Of a DNA stretch of 64,000 nt, positions 38,547-47,489 are shown piece by piece. The translations under genes were made by a program, and so were the position numbers. Each line of letters begins with the position of its first letter. Positions within the stretch are counted from its first letter, which is position 1. The notes beneath the pieces were generated by a model that had not been told where the DNA came from, ran no database searches, and saw only the letters and a program-made list of their open reading frames with translations. This DNA comes from Bosea sp. 124 (GTDB lineage: Bacteria > Pseudomonadota > Alphaproteobacteria > Rhizobiales > Beijerinckiaceae), in assembly GCF_003046175.1 (NCBI RefSeq), contig NZ_PZZM01000001.1, positions 1,869,001 to 1,933,000 on the forward strand, in the 5' to 3' direction.

Positions 38547-39644
38547 TCAGCCGTCGGCCCAGCGCTGCTGGAGTGCGGTGACCTGCATATAATCGTAGGA
38601 GAAGTCGGAGATCGACCAGTAGCGCAGGCTGTCCTGATGGAAAGCCCAGAGGTGGTCGTAGATCTTCTTGAAGGCCGGATTGGCGTTCGACATCTCGGCA
38701 TAAAGATCCTTGGTGATCTTGTAGCTGGATTTGAGAATGTCGTTGGGCAGCGGCCGAAGCTGAGCTCCACCGGCGATGAGTCGCTTCAGCGCCGCCGGGT
38801 TCAGGACATCGTATTTCGCCTGCATGTCATGGCCGGCCGCCATGGCGCAGGTCTTCAGCGCATTCTGGTAGACCGGCGGCAGGCTCTTCCATTTCTCGAG
38901 GTTGATGAAGAAGCTCAGCTCGGCGCTGCCGTCCCAGAACCCGGGATAGTAGTAATAGGGCGCGACCTTGGCGAAGCCGAGCTTCTCATCGTCATAGGGG
39001 CCGACGAACTCGACGGCGTCGAGGACGCCCCGCTCCAGGGCCGGGTAGATGTCGCCGGCACCGAGCTGCTGCGGCACCACACCCATCTTCTGCAGCACAT
39101 TGCCGCCAAGGCCGCCGATCCGCATCTTGAGGCCCTGCAGGTCCGCCGCCGACCTGATCTCCTTGCGGAACCAGCCGCCCATCTGCGAGCCGGTGTTGCC
39201 GGCGGGCAGGTTGTAGATGTTGAACTTGGCATAGAATTCATTGAGCAGCTCGAGTCCGCCTGCGTGGAAGAGCCAGGCCTGCATCTGCCGGCTGTTCGGC
39301 CCCCACGGGATCACCGTGCCGAAGGCGAAGGCCGTGTCCTTGCCGATGTAGAAATACGAGCCGGAATGCCCCATCTCGACGGTCCCATTCGTCACCGCAT
39401 CGGCGACTTGCAGGGCCGGCACGATCTCGCCGGTGGCGAAGACCTGAATCTTGAACTTGCCGTCGGTAACCGCCGACACGGCCTCGGACAGGTAGCTGCA
39501 AGCGCCGTAGAGGGTGTCGAGCGATTTCGGATAGCTCGACGCCAGGCGCCAGGTGATGGTCGGCATGCTCTGGGCTATCGCGGGGGATGCGATGCCAGCT
39601 GCGGCGCCGACGCCGGCGCCCTTCAGAAATGATCTGCGCTTCAT
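38547..39644 (-). CDS. TRAP transporter substrate-binding protein (DctP family), Tat-exported
   Basis: 365 residues. The N-terminus MKRRSFLKGAGVGAAAGIAS carries a twin-arginine signal (RRSFLK) with an AIAQ cleavage site. The mature part has DctP-family features: WRLASSYPKSLDTLYGA, LQGLKMRIGGLGG, GVLDAVEFVGPYDDEKLG and a late WAFHQDSLRYWSISDFSYDY. It resembles the group binding 2-oxo acids or aromatic acids (TakP-like). No TRAP membrane subunits lie within view. ATG 39644 begins the Tat signal; the longer frame upstream is not coding. The gene precedes nothing obvious in its own transcript and follows the panE-like gene by 141 bases. Confidence 0.9.
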   Translation of the reverse strand: MKRRSFLKGAGVGAAAGIASPAIAQSMPTITWRLASSYPKSLDTLYGACSYLSEAVSAVTDGKFKIQVFATGEIVPALQVADAVTNGTVEMGHSGSYFYIGKDTAFAFGTVIPWGPNSRQMQAWLFHAGGLELLNEFYAKFNIYNLPAGNTGSQMGGWFRKEIRSAADLQGLKMRIGGLGGNVLQKMGVVPQQLGAGDIYPALERGVLDAVEFVGPYDDEKLGFAKVAPYYYYPGFWDGSAELSFFINLEKWKSLPPVYQNALKTCAMAAGHDMQAKYDVLNPAALKRLIAGGAQLRPLPNDILKSSYKITKDLYAEMSNANPAFKKIYDHLWAFHQDSLRYWSISDFSYDYMQVTALQQRWADG

Positions 39645-39785
39645 AGGTCGTTTCCTGCCCGTTTTTTTGTTCACCGAGATCGGCTTGCGACGAGCATGGC
39701 ATGCCGCCGTCGCAGGCGACAAGGAACGCCGCTGCATGCCGGCCCGGCGCGGGCCATCGCGTCGGGCCGCTCGGGTCTGCGGGGT

Positions 39786-40682
39786 TCAGGCGCGGCCGCT
39801 CTCTTCCATCAGCTTGACGACTGCCGTCAGCAGCCGGTTCGCGGGCGTCGCGATCCCGAGCCTTGCGCCCGTCCGCGCGATATAGCCGTTGAGGTGGTCG
39901 ATCTCGGTGCGCTTGCCTCTCGCCAGGTCCTGGGCGGTGGAGGACGACTGGTCCGGCATCGCGGCGGCGAGGCCGAGCACCTTGTCGAGAATGTCGTCAT
40001 CGACACGAACCTCGCAGCCTCTCGCGACCAGGAGGCATTCCGCAACGATATCCTGCATGCTGCCAGCGACCCCATCCACCGCCAACATCCGCCCATAGGG
40101 CAGCTGCGGAACGGCCGAGAGGGCGTTGTAGCAGCAGTTCACGATCAGCTTCGTCCAGAGCGCGCCGATGACATTGTCGGAGATCTCGGTCTCAATGCCG
40201 GCCTGCCCGAACGTCCCGGCGATCGCCGCGCTCGCGGGCCCCTGCCCGATGACCAGTTCGCCACGCCCGTGATGCCTGACATGCCCCGGGCCCGCCATTT
40301 CGGCCGCGACATAGACCGCCGTCGGGATCACGGGCCGCTGCACGACCTCCTGAAGGCGCTCTGCGTTGTCGACCCCGTTCTGCAGGCTCAGCAGCGAAGC
40401 GCCCGCAGCGAGCCAGGGCGCGATGTCGCGGCCGGCGGCAACCGTGTCGCCCGACTTCACGCAGAACAGGACGATCTCCGCATCGGCCACACCGGACGGC
40501 TCCGTGCTGGCCGATGCCGGCACCGCTTGCGTGAACGCCCGCGTCTCGAGCACGAGGCCGCGGTCAAGGATCGCCTGCACATGCCCGGGCCGCGCGATCA
40601 GCGTGACCGAATGGCCGGCCCTGGCCAGCATGGCGCCGTAGTAGCAGCCGACGGCACCGGCCCCCATGACCGCGATTTTCAT
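39786..40682 (-). CDS. 2-dehydropantoate 2-reductase family oxidoreductase
   Basis: 298 residues, related to PanE, which reduces ketopantoate to pantoate. The Rossmann start MKIAVMGAGAVGCYYGAMLA (GxGxxG), LLSLQNGVDNAE and the catalytic Lys region GALWTKLIVNCCYNALSAV are typical, as is the C-terminal DLARGKRTEIDHLNGYI. Many PanE paralogues act on other 2-oxo acids. Its start overlaps the stop of the hydroxyacid oxidase gene by four bases (ATGA), so both act together, probably on a 2-hydroxy/2-oxo acid pair rather than in pantothenate synthesis. Confidence 0.9.
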   Translation of the reverse strand: MKIAVMGAGAVGCYYGAMLARAGHSVTLIARPGHVQAILDRGLVLETRAFTQAVPASASTEPSGVADAEIVLFCVKSGDTVAAGRDIAPWLAAGASLLSLQNGVDNAERLQEVVQRPVIPTAVYVAAEMAGPGHVRHHGRGELVIGQGPASAAIAGTFGQAGIETEISDNVIGALWTKLIVNCCYNALSAVPQLPYGRMLAVDGVAGSMQDIVAECLLVARGCEVRVDDDILDKVLGLAAAMPDQSSSTAQDLARGKRTEIDHLNGYIARTGARLGIATPANRLLTAVVKLMEESGRA

Positions 40683-41842
40683 CGGCCCGCCCCCCGTTGC
40701 GGCCAGAGAAAGTCGCGACCGAGCTCGCCGGGCGCGGAACAGCCAAGATGGATCAGCGTGTTCAGCAACTCGGCGCGGAGGATGTCGATGATCGCCGCCG
40801 GTCCGCGCGACAGGCCCATGGCCGCAACCGCATACAGGAACGGCCGCCCCAGCAGTACGAAATCGGCCCCGGACGCCAGGCTGCGGGCGACGTCGTCACC
40901 CGTCCGCACGCCGCTGTCGAGAAGGATGGTCAACCGGTCGCCGCAGGCCTCCCGGATCGCCGGCAGGACCTCGATCGGCGCGGGCGCCGAATCGAGCTGG
41001 CGACCGCCATGGTTGGAGACGACGATGCCGTTCGCGCCGATCTTCGCGGCGGTGACGGCATCCTGCGGATTCAGGATGCCCTTGATGACGAGATGATGGG
41101 GCCATGCCGTCCGGATGCGCTCGATCCTGTTCCAGTCCAGGCCGGGGCAGGACAGCTGGCGAGAGACGAATTCAGCATGGGCCAAGCCGCTCATCGAGCC
41201 CTTGTTCTCAATGAAATTGGCCATGCCCGGACGTTGTCCCAGGCAGGCCCGCAACAGCCAGGCCGGATGCCGCCCGACATCGAGCACCGTGCGCAGCGAG
41301 GGCCGCAGCGGGATGGCCAGACCGTTGACCAGGTCCCGGACACGTCTTGCCGGCACGGGGATATCCACCGTCACCACCAGCGTCGTGACGCCGGCCTCGA
41401 GGGCCCGCGCCATGAGGGCCGCAGCGATGGCCTCGTCCGCGCCCGGATAGAGCTGGAACCAGAAATTCTCTCCGGCGATGTCCTGTATCGTCTCGATGGA
41501 GGTCGTCGCCGCCGTGGACAGGACATAGGGAATGTCCTGCTTTCTCGCCGCGCGCGCCAGGGCCCGGTCCGTTCCGGGGCGAACCAGATCGGCAAATCCC
41601 ATGGGGGCGACGCCGAACGGCGCGCCATAGCGGCGACCGAAGATCGTCACCTCGGCACTCGCCGCCGAGCAGTCCCGCAAGGCGCGCGGCAGCAGGGCGA
41701 TCTCTTCGAACCGCGCCCGATTGCGCGCGACCGCGATCTCGGACCCCGCACCGCCCTCGATGAAATCGAAGATCGCCCGCGGCAGATGGCGGCGGGCCGC
41801 ATCGGCCATCTGACGCGTCGTGAAGATGGATTCGCTCGGCAC
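40679..41842 (-). CDS. FMN-dependent alpha-hydroxy-acid oxidase/dehydrogenase
   Basis: 387 residues. TIM-barrel flavoenzyme oxidising an L-2-hydroxy acid to the 2-oxo acid (lactate dehydrogenase/mandelate dehydrogenase/glycolate oxidase family). It shows IFDFIEGGAGSE, PFGVAPMGFADL, FQLYPG, the catalytic IVVSNHGGRQLDSAP (His and Arg) and LLDSGVRTGDDVARSLASGAD for FMN phosphate. GTG 41842 is chosen because AGGGAGGA lies ten bases upstream; the frame runs further without conserved residues. It is the first gene of a coupled pair with the panE-like reductase and lies at the boundary of the accessory island. Confidence 0.9.
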   Translation of the reverse strand: MPSESIFTTRQMADAARRHLPRAIFDFIEGGAGSEIAVARNRARFEEIALLPRALRDCSAASAEVTIFGRRYGAPFGVAPMGFADLVRPGTDRALARAARKQDIPYVLSTAATTSIETIQDIAGENFWFQLYPGADEAIAAALMARALEAGVTTLVVTVDIPVPARRVRDLVNGLAIPLRPSLRTVLDVGRHPAWLLRACLGQRPGMANFIENKGSMSGLAHAEFVSRQLSCPGLDWNRIERIRTAWPHHLVIKGILNPQDAVTAAKIGANGIVVSNHGGRQLDSAPAPIEVLPAIREACGDRLTILLDSGVRTGDDVARSLASGADFVLLGRPFLYAVAAMGLSRGPAAIIDILRAELLNTLIHLGCSAPGELGRDFLWPQRGAGR

Positions 41843-42519
41843 GCGTTTCGTGTCCTCCCTGACGGCCTGTGCGCCCGGCCTCGAGGCTCCATGCCTACAA
41901 GCTGTCCATCGGCATGGCCAGAAGCGAGGCGCGCGGCGTGACGGGACGCCCCTCAACACGAAGACGAGCGGGCGCGTGCGTTCGACCAACCCACCTCATA
42001 AAAACGAGCGCCCGGGAAGGGCATAATCTCACTCGTATTGAGGTTGTCCGTCGGTTACGCCGAAATTCCCTGGCATCAGGGAATTATCAGGGAATTTGAC
42101 CCGGAACGACGTAATAGCGGGGCGAATTTCTGCGAGAATTCATAGCTTTTAGTGCGTTCTTACCGTTTCTCTGAGCAGGGAATGTTATCGCAGAGTTGCA
42201 GGGAATTTTGCGGTGGGCTGCAGGGAGCGTTGCGACCTGCCGGGGTGGGCGGGGTGAGGCGCGCCGGCCAAAGACACTATCCTTTTGTATTCGTTTGGCT
42301 ATTACTCTTGCGGGCCTGCTGGAGATCAACTACTTTGACTCTCGCTCGCGAATCGTCCGCGCGCATAGCCCTCCCCAGATCGGGTCGAGGCAACTGCTAA
42401 CGAGGCATTTCACGTCAGTGAGCAGCCCTCGTTGCTCCCAAGCCTAAGGCGCATTGCGTTTTGGGGCGGGAGTGACGTGGCTGCTCGTTGACCCGGTCGA
42501 TTTCCAAATGGAGTCGATC
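41843..42519. other. Intergenic boundary of the accessory island
   Basis: About 680 bases without a convincing gene. The left part holds the promoter region of the hydroxyacid oxidase gene. From about 42060 the base composition becomes richer in A and T, and short CAGGGAATT repeats appear (42064-42226). No tRNA, integrase or attachment site can be recognised, so I cannot fix the exact junction between core chromosome and island. Confidence 0.55.
42064..42226. repeat. Array of CAGGGAATT-type repeats
   Basis: AATTCCCTG (42064-42072) and CAGGGAATT (42077-42085) form a perfect 9-base inverted repeat with a GCAT loop. Direct copies follow at 42088-42096 (CAGGGAATT), 42176-42183 (CAGGGAAT), 42199-42207 (CAGGGAATT) and 42221-42226 (CAGGGA). 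The later copies share context (GCAGAGTTGCAGGGAATTTT, then GGCTGCAGGGA). Similar CAGGGAAT iterations border mobile segments in other rhizobial genomes as I recall; their function is unknown. Confidence 0.65.
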
Positions 42520-43980
42520 ATGACCTCGAATGTTTCTCTTGTCAGCCCGATTCGCGTCCGCCAGCGGAGCCGTCCGCCCATTGCTGATGCTGCGATCCAG
42601 CACACCGGCCGCGAGCTCAGCCGTGCGGTGGCGCACTTCGAGGCGAAGGTAGTCGAGCGGCGCCTGGCCGAGCTGAAGCCGTCGCCGCGCAACGCCCGCA
42701 CCCATGGCAAAAAGCAGATCCACCTAATCGCGGAGAGCATCAAGGCGCTTGGCTTCGTGGCGCCGGTGCTGATCGACGAGCATGATGTGATTGTGGCGGG
42801 ACACGGACGTTTCGAGGCCGCCAAGCTCCTGGGGCAGACGAATGTCCCGACGATCTGCCTGGGTCACCTTAGCCAGGGCCAATTGCGAGCCTTTGCCTTG
42901 GCGGATAACCGACTGGCTGAGCTTTCCGGTTGGGACAACGAGATCCTCAAGATCGAGCTATCGCATCTGGTCGAGAGCGACATTGAGGTGGATCTGACCG
43001 GGTTTGACACGCCGCAGATCGACTTGATCCTGAGTGCGGATGGGGCGCCCGTAGCGAAGGCGGATCGCGCCGATGCAGTCGAGCCGATTGGTGCGCAGGC
43101 GGTGACCCAGCGTGGAGACCTTTGGCTGCTCGGTGACCACAGGATCTTATGCGGCGATGCGCGTGATCGTGCCGGCTATGAGAAGCTGATGGGTGGTGAG
43201 CTCGCCCAGATGAGCTTTACGGATCCCCCCTACAACGTCCGGATCGATGGCCATGTAGGCGGTCTCGGCAAGATCAAGCACCGCCCGTTCCCGATGGCCT
43301 CGGGCGAGATGAGCAAGCCCGAGTTTACGGCGTTCCTCACGATCGTATTCGGGGAGATCGCAGCATCGTCCCAGGATGGGGCATTGATCTACAGCTGTAT
43401 CGATGGCCCCCATCTCCATGAGATGCTCAATGCCGGATATGCGGTCTTCGATGAGCTGAAAGCGGTGATCACCTGGGCCAAGACCAATGCCGGGATGGGT
43501 TCGCTGTATCGCTCGCAGACTGAGCTGATCCCCCTCTGGAAGAAGGGCAAGTCGCCGCACATCAACAATATCGAGCTTGGCCGTCACGGCCGCTACCGCA
43601 CGACGCTGTGGAGCTACACCGGTGCCAATAGCTTCAGCCGCGGACGGATGGAGGATCTGGCAACGCACCCCACCGTCAAGCCCTGCGCGATGGTGATGGA
43701 TGCAATCAAGGATGCCTCGAAACTCAACGGCATCGTGCTGGATCCGTTCGGCGGGTCGGGCACGACCTTGATTGCAGCCGCCAAGACCAAGCGGCGCGGC
43801 TATTTGATGGAGCTCGATCCGCTTTATGTCGATGTCGCCATCGCGCGCTGGGAGAAGCTGTTCAAGCGCGAGGCACGCCACGCTGAGACAGGGCTGAGCT
43901 TTGCGGATATGGCAACGCAGCGCGTGCGTCTGTTCGCCGGCAACGAGGTGATGGCGGTGGGAGGCGACGATGTCGCGTGA
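42520..43980 (+). CDS. DNA methyltransferase with N-terminal ParB-like domain
   Basis: 486 residues from ATG 42520, which has GGAG six bases upstream. The N-terminal third is a ParB/sulfiredoxin-type domain (LKPSPRNARTHGKKQIHLIAESI, IVAGHGRFEAAKLLG, LADNRLAELSGWD). The C-terminal part is an N4/N6 methyltransferase with the catalytic motif DPPY (FTDPPYNV, about residue 233) preceding the SAM motif FGGSGTT (about 407), the beta-class order. It modifies adenine or cytosine amino groups. No restriction enzyme is adjacent. It overlaps the DUF5681 gene; ParB-MTase, DUF5681 and terminase recur together as a phage-derived module in alphaproteobacteria. Confidence 0.92.
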   Translation: MTSNVSLVSPIRVRQRSRPPIADAAIQHTGRELSRAVAHFEAKVVERRLAELKPSPRNARTHGKKQIHLIAESIKALGFVAPVLIDEHDVIVAGHGRFEAAKLLGQTNVPTICLGHLSQGQLRAFALADNRLAELSGWDNEILKIELSHLVESDIEVDLTGFDTPQIDLILSADGAPVAKADRADAVEPIGAQAVTQRGDLWLLGDHRILCGDARDRAGYEKLMGGELAQMSFTDPPYNVRIDGHVGGLGKIKHRPFPMASGEMSKPEFTAFLTIVFGEIAASSQDGALIYSCIDGPHLHEMLNAGYAVFDELKAVITWAKTNAGMGSLYRSQTELIPLWKKGKSPHINNIELGRHGRYRTTLWSYTGANSFSRGRMEDLATHPTVKPCAMVMDAIKDASKLNGIVLDPFGGSGTTLIAAAKTKRRGYLMELDPLYVDVAIARWEKLFKREARHAETGLSFADMATQRVRLFAGNEVMAVGGDDVA

Positions 43981-44368
43981 CACCGATCAGCCCGCTGTCG
44001 GGTACAAGAACCCGCCCCAACACAGCCGCTTTCAGAAGGGCAAAAGCGGCAATCCCTCCGGACGCCGCAAGGCCAAGCCCCAGCTCAACATGTTCGACGA
44101 GCTCTACAAGCTAATGTCGGAGCCAATCCCAATCATGAAAAAGGGCAAGCAGCAGTCGGTCTCGTTGCTGGAAGCGCTCCTGCGCAAAACGGCTGAAGCG
44201 GCACTCAAAGGTGATTCTGCGGCGCGAAAAGACCTGATCAAACTGATGGAATTGGCTCCGAGGGTCTCTGAGGTGGACGCTGGCGAGATGACGAAGGAGC
44301 AAGAGGACCAGTTGGTGGCGCTCTTCCTCGCGCGTCAGCGACGTTCCGATGGGGGCTGCGATGCCTGA
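43970..44368 (+). CDS. DUF5681 domain protein
   Basis: 132 residues, overlapping the methyltransferase end by 11 bases and the terminase start by 8. The N-terminal block GYKNPPQHSRFQKGKSGNPSGRRK is diagnostic of DUF5681; the basic G-x-P-x-x-x-RF-x-x-G-x-S-GNP pattern suggests nucleic-acid binding. The rest is helical and charged with a KxxxRKDLIKLMELAP segment. It sits where a phage small terminase subunit would be expected, directly before the large subunit, and may act as one; this is inference. Confidence 0.85.
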   Translation: MSRDTDQPAVGYKNPPQHSRFQKGKSGNPSGRRKAKPQLNMFDELYKLMSEPIPIMKKGKQQSVSLLEALLRKTAEAALKGDSAARKDLIKLMELAPRVSEVDAGEMTKEQEDQLVALFLARQRRSDGGCDA

Positions 44369-45794
44369 CCAGATGCTGCTCAATGCGATTCTACGTCGTG
44401 ACCTGTCGAGCTTCATTGCCCGCAGCTTCATGACACTGGATCCCGGCACGCCCTATCTGCCGAACTGGCATATCGATGCGATTGCCCATCAGCTGACGCG
44501 GGTTTGGCGGGGTGAATGCAAGCGGCTCATCATCAATGTGCCGCCGCGCTCGGCCAAGTCGATCTGCGTCACCATCGCCTATACCGCCTGGGTGATAGGC
44601 CATGATCCGCGCAAGCGGATCATGGCGATCAGCTATGCCAACGAACTCTCGCTAAAGCACGCTGCCGATTTCCGCAGCGTGGTAACGAGCGGGTGGTACC
44701 GCAGGCTGTTTCCGGGGTTCGCAATCACGACCAATCGCAAGAACGAGATCGAGACCAGCGAGCGGGGTTCACGCTTCGCCGGTTCGGTCGGGGGCTCCGT
44801 GCTCGGGCGTGGCGCCGATCTGATCGTTATCGATGATCCCATCAACGGTCTCGATGCAGTGCTCTCGGCCGCCGAACGGCGTCGTGTAACGGAGTTCTAC
44901 GATGCGACGCTGTATTCGCGCCTGAACGATCGGATCAACGGCGCCATCATCATCGTGATGCAGCGCCTCCACCAGGATGATCTCGTCGGTCACGTCCTGG
45001 AAAAAGAGGCGTGGGAGGTGCTGTCGATTCCCGCCATCGCAATGGAGGACGCGACCTATCGGATCGGGTACGGCCAGGACGCGCTGCATCATCGCAAGGC
45101 AGGCGAAGTGCTCCATCCGACCCGCGAGCCGATCGCGTGGCTGGACGTTGCCAAGCGCAATCTCGGCACGCTGAATTTCTCCGCGCAATATCAGCAAAAT
45201 CCGCTGCCGGATGAAGGCAATGCGATCAAGCGCGACTGGCTCCGGTCCTATGAGCATCAGCCTGATCGGTTCGATCTGGTGGTCGCTTCGTGGGACACCG
45301 CCTCGACTTTGTCGGAGACCTCGGACTGGTCGGTTGGCACGGTCTGGGGGGCGCGGGGTCAGCAGTATTACCTGCTCAACGTCGTGCGCGGTCGTTGGGA
45401 GAGCCCGGAACTGCGGCGCAAGATGATGTCGATTGCCGAGGATTACGAGGTCGATGCGACACTGATCGAGGATACGGAGCTTGGCCGGGCACTGTCTCAG
45501 GATCTGCGCCGAACGGGGAAGCTCTATCCGCTCTTGCAGACCGCGCGGTTCGACAAGACGGCACGGCTCCAGGCGCAGGCGGCGCGGTTTGAAGCGGGAC
45601 AGGTGTTTGTGCCGCAGCAGGCGCATTGGCTGGCTGACTATCTCGTCGAACTGTTGGCCTTCCCGACAGCGCGTCATGACGATCAGGTCGATTCGACGAG
45701 CCAGGCGTTGAAATACCTCACGGCGCGTACGCCGGTGCTTTCCGTCAGACCGCAGAGAGTCGTCCGACCGCAGTCACGATTCCAGCGGGCTTAG
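44361..45794 (+). CDS. Phage terminase large subunit
   Basis: 477 residues. The motor that packages phage DNA: an N-terminal ATPase with a Walker A variant VPPRSAKS (about residues 61-68), Walker B LIVIDDP (about 154-160) and a C-terminal RNase H-like nuclease with ASWDTAS (about 310) and HDDQVDS (about 439-445). ATG 44361 is within the DUF5681 stop region, giving tight coupling; an ATG at 44349 is possible. Its last 245 bases are duplicated at 50093. No portal, capsid or tail gene follows, so the gene is a relic or is used in a transfer process not evident here. Confidence 0.92.
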   Translation: MPDQMLLNAILRRDLSSFIARSFMTLDPGTPYLPNWHIDAIAHQLTRVWRGECKRLIINVPPRSAKSICVTIAYTAWVIGHDPRKRIMAISYANELSLKHAADFRSVVTSGWYRRLFPGFAITTNRKNEIETSERGSRFAGSVGGSVLGRGADLIVIDDPINGLDAVLSAAERRRVTEFYDATLYSRLNDRINGAIIIVMQRLHQDDLVGHVLEKEAWEVLSIPAIAMEDATYRIGYGQDALHHRKAGEVLHPTREPIAWLDVAKRNLGTLNFSAQYQQNPLPDEGNAIKRDWLRSYEHQPDRFDLVVASWDTASTLSETSDWSVGTVWGARGQQYYLLNVVRGRWESPELRRKMMSIAEDYEVDATLIEDTELGRALSQDLRRTGKLYPLLQTARFDKTARLQAQAARFEAGQVFVPQQAHWLADYLVELLAFPTARHDDQVDSTSQALKYLTARTPVLSVRPQRVVRPQSRFQRA

Positions 45795-45948
45795 GCTGTG
45801 GAGACGGCGCTGCAAGACGCAGTGACGGGGAGCATGTGGTGGCTTGGGCACGACCCAGGCCATTACTGCCTGACGGCGACGATAGTCATAGCGTAGCGGC
45901 GCCAAGCCATGCAGCCGACCATGATCTGCCGGAGTGCGTTTTGCGTTG
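45549..45948 (+). repeat. Direct repeat copy 1: terminase 3' end plus truncated lipoprotein 3' end
   Basis: Bases 45549-45675 are identical to 50093-50219 (127 of 127), and similarity continues with small differences and a gap to about 45948, matching 50454. The 45795-46109 stretch has no gene of its own: on the minus strand 45885-45948 encodes the last codons of the lipoprotein found whole at 50393-50728 (shared ALRQIMVGCM), then breaks off. So this copy has the full terminase and a truncated lipoprotein, the opposite of copy 2. Confidence 0.9.
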
Positions 45949-46109
45949 GAGGAGACGCGGCGGCAATTGTCGCTGCGCAACGGTCATTTCCGCTTGGCCA
46001 AGAGGGCATTCTCGACGCGTTCTTCATACCTAACGGGTCGAGGGCGAAACCCCGGGGGGATCGCCTTCCTCGACTGGGCGCAGGAGTTTCCGACCCGGCG
46101 AGTGAGAGA

Positions 46110-47489
46110 TTAGCGCGCGGGCGGCGCTTGCGGGATGAGCTCGTCGTCTATGGGCCGGGCGTCGCCCGCGCTGGTCCAGACGAAAAGGACATGTGTCGCT
46201 GCCCGCGCAACCGAGATCAGCCCGACAGTGTAGAGCAGTTCCATCGATAACGCGCCGAACCACCAGATAGCCGCGACCACCAGCAGCAGGGCTATGGCAT
46301 GGGCTGCCAGTTGCCACGCGGTGTAGTAGGAAAGCGCGGCGAGGTCGTGAAGCGGATTAAACAACGCAATGCCGCCATAGAAAAGCGCCATCACGGCAAC
46401 GACATCACCCACGCCCTGCCATTTGCTGCCATTGAACACACCGCCGAACAGATGCGCGCCAACCGCGATCGGCACGAACAGCCCGATGGCGCCCGCGACG
46501 AGCCCAAGCGTCGCCCAGCGTACCCAGAATTGTCGCCGTGGCCCCTCGCGTGTCCGAAGCTGGTTAAGCAGCAGCGGGCCCGCCATTGTTCCGAACATCT
46601 GCGTGGGCAGGTCAAGAAGACGCATCGCAAGGGCAACATGAGCCGCCAGCAGCGGATTGGTGGCGTATGGAAGAGCCAGAAGCGGCGCGGCGGTGAAGCC
46701 GAAGGAGAGCAGCGCCGAGGGCAACAAGACGAGAGGGGCATCGCGCCAGCGCCTCGCTGCCCAGGCGAGGCCGCCCAGAGACCACACGCCCGGGCCGGCC
46801 AACGCGATCAGACTGTGACGGCGTCCCTTCAGGACGTAGGCCGCGGCGGCTGCGTGGCCCAGTGCATCGGCCAGGAACAGAGCAAGCGCCTTGGGACCAA
46901 ACAGCGCGATCAGCAGGAGCATGAGGATGGGCTGGACCAGCGCCTGCACGACATTGCTGTTGCCGATGGCCCGGAAATCGCCCTCGGCCGTTGCCTCGGC
47001 CCAGAGCAGGCGCAACACGGCGCGGGCCGATAGTGAGACGAAGAAGATCAGGGCGACGGCAGGGGCCACGCGCCCGATCTGCACGAGGATCACGAGAGCG
47101 GTGGCGACGAGGCTGAGGAAAACGGCGGCGCTAGTCATGGCGAGCCGGAAAGCGAGGCCAAGCTGGCCGCGATCGCTGTTGCGGAAAAAAACGGCCTCGA
47201 GTCGCATTAGCGCCGGGATGGAGAGAAAGGTCGCGGCTGCCAGGAAGACGGCGAAGGCTGCGAAGATATGGGGCGGGCAGAAGGTGGCGGCGACAAGCAG
47301 TCCCCAGACCGAAATCAGCCGGGCCTGGACGAAGCGCAGGCCCAGCATCGCGGCCGAGCCGAAGCCCTGGCGCAGTGCCGGGACGCGCCTTGCGACGAAG
47401 CGCCGGCCCTGCGCGAAGGCGAGGGCCGGGCGGCTGGGCGGAAAGCTCGCCCGCTCCAGGGTAACGTGGGCGACCATGTCGATATCCAT
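46110..47489 (-). CDS. Polysaccharide flippase-like multi-span membrane protein
   Basis: 459 residues from ATG 47489 (MDIDMVAHVTLERA). Twelve or more hydrophobic helices, e.g. FAAFAVFLAAATFLSIPALM, VFLSLVATALVILVQIG, MELLYTVGLISVARAATHV, and a basic, soluble N-terminus of about 35 residues. This fits the MOP/Wzx flippase superfamily that moves lipid-linked sugars across the inner membrane. The frame extends upstream to 47924 but that part lacks membrane character and overlaps unrelated remnants. It is the only minus-strand gene between the two direct repeats, and may serve the sugar pathway at 53.6-64 kb. Confidence 0.75.
   Translation of the reverse strand: MDIDMVAHVTLERASFPPSRPALAFAQGRRFVARRVPALRQGFGSAAMLGLRFVQARLISVWGLLVAATFCPPHIFAAFAVFLAAATFLSIPALMRLEAVFFRNSDRGQLGLAFRLAMTSAAVFLSLVATALVILVQIGRVAPAVALIFFVSLSARAVLRLLWAEATAEGDFRAIGNSNVVQALVQPILMLLLIALFGPKALALFLADALGHAAAAAYVLKGRRHSLIALAGPGVWSLGGLAWAARRWRDAPLVLLPSALLSFGFTAAPLLALPYATNPLLAAHVALAMRLLDLPTQMFGTMAGPLLLNQLRTREGPRRQFWVRWATLGLVAGAIGLFVPIAVGAHLFGGVFNGSKWQGVGDVVAVMALFYGGIALFNPLHDLAALSYYTAWQLAAHAIALLLVVAAIWWFGALSMELLYTVGLISVARAATHVLFVWTSAGDARPIDDELIPQAPPAR

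Noticed and set aside
42520..43980. Restriction-modification system around the methyltransferase
   Set aside because: No restriction endonuclease or specificity subunit is adjacent; neighbours are DUF5681 and terminase, so it is read as a phage-type orphan methyltransferase.
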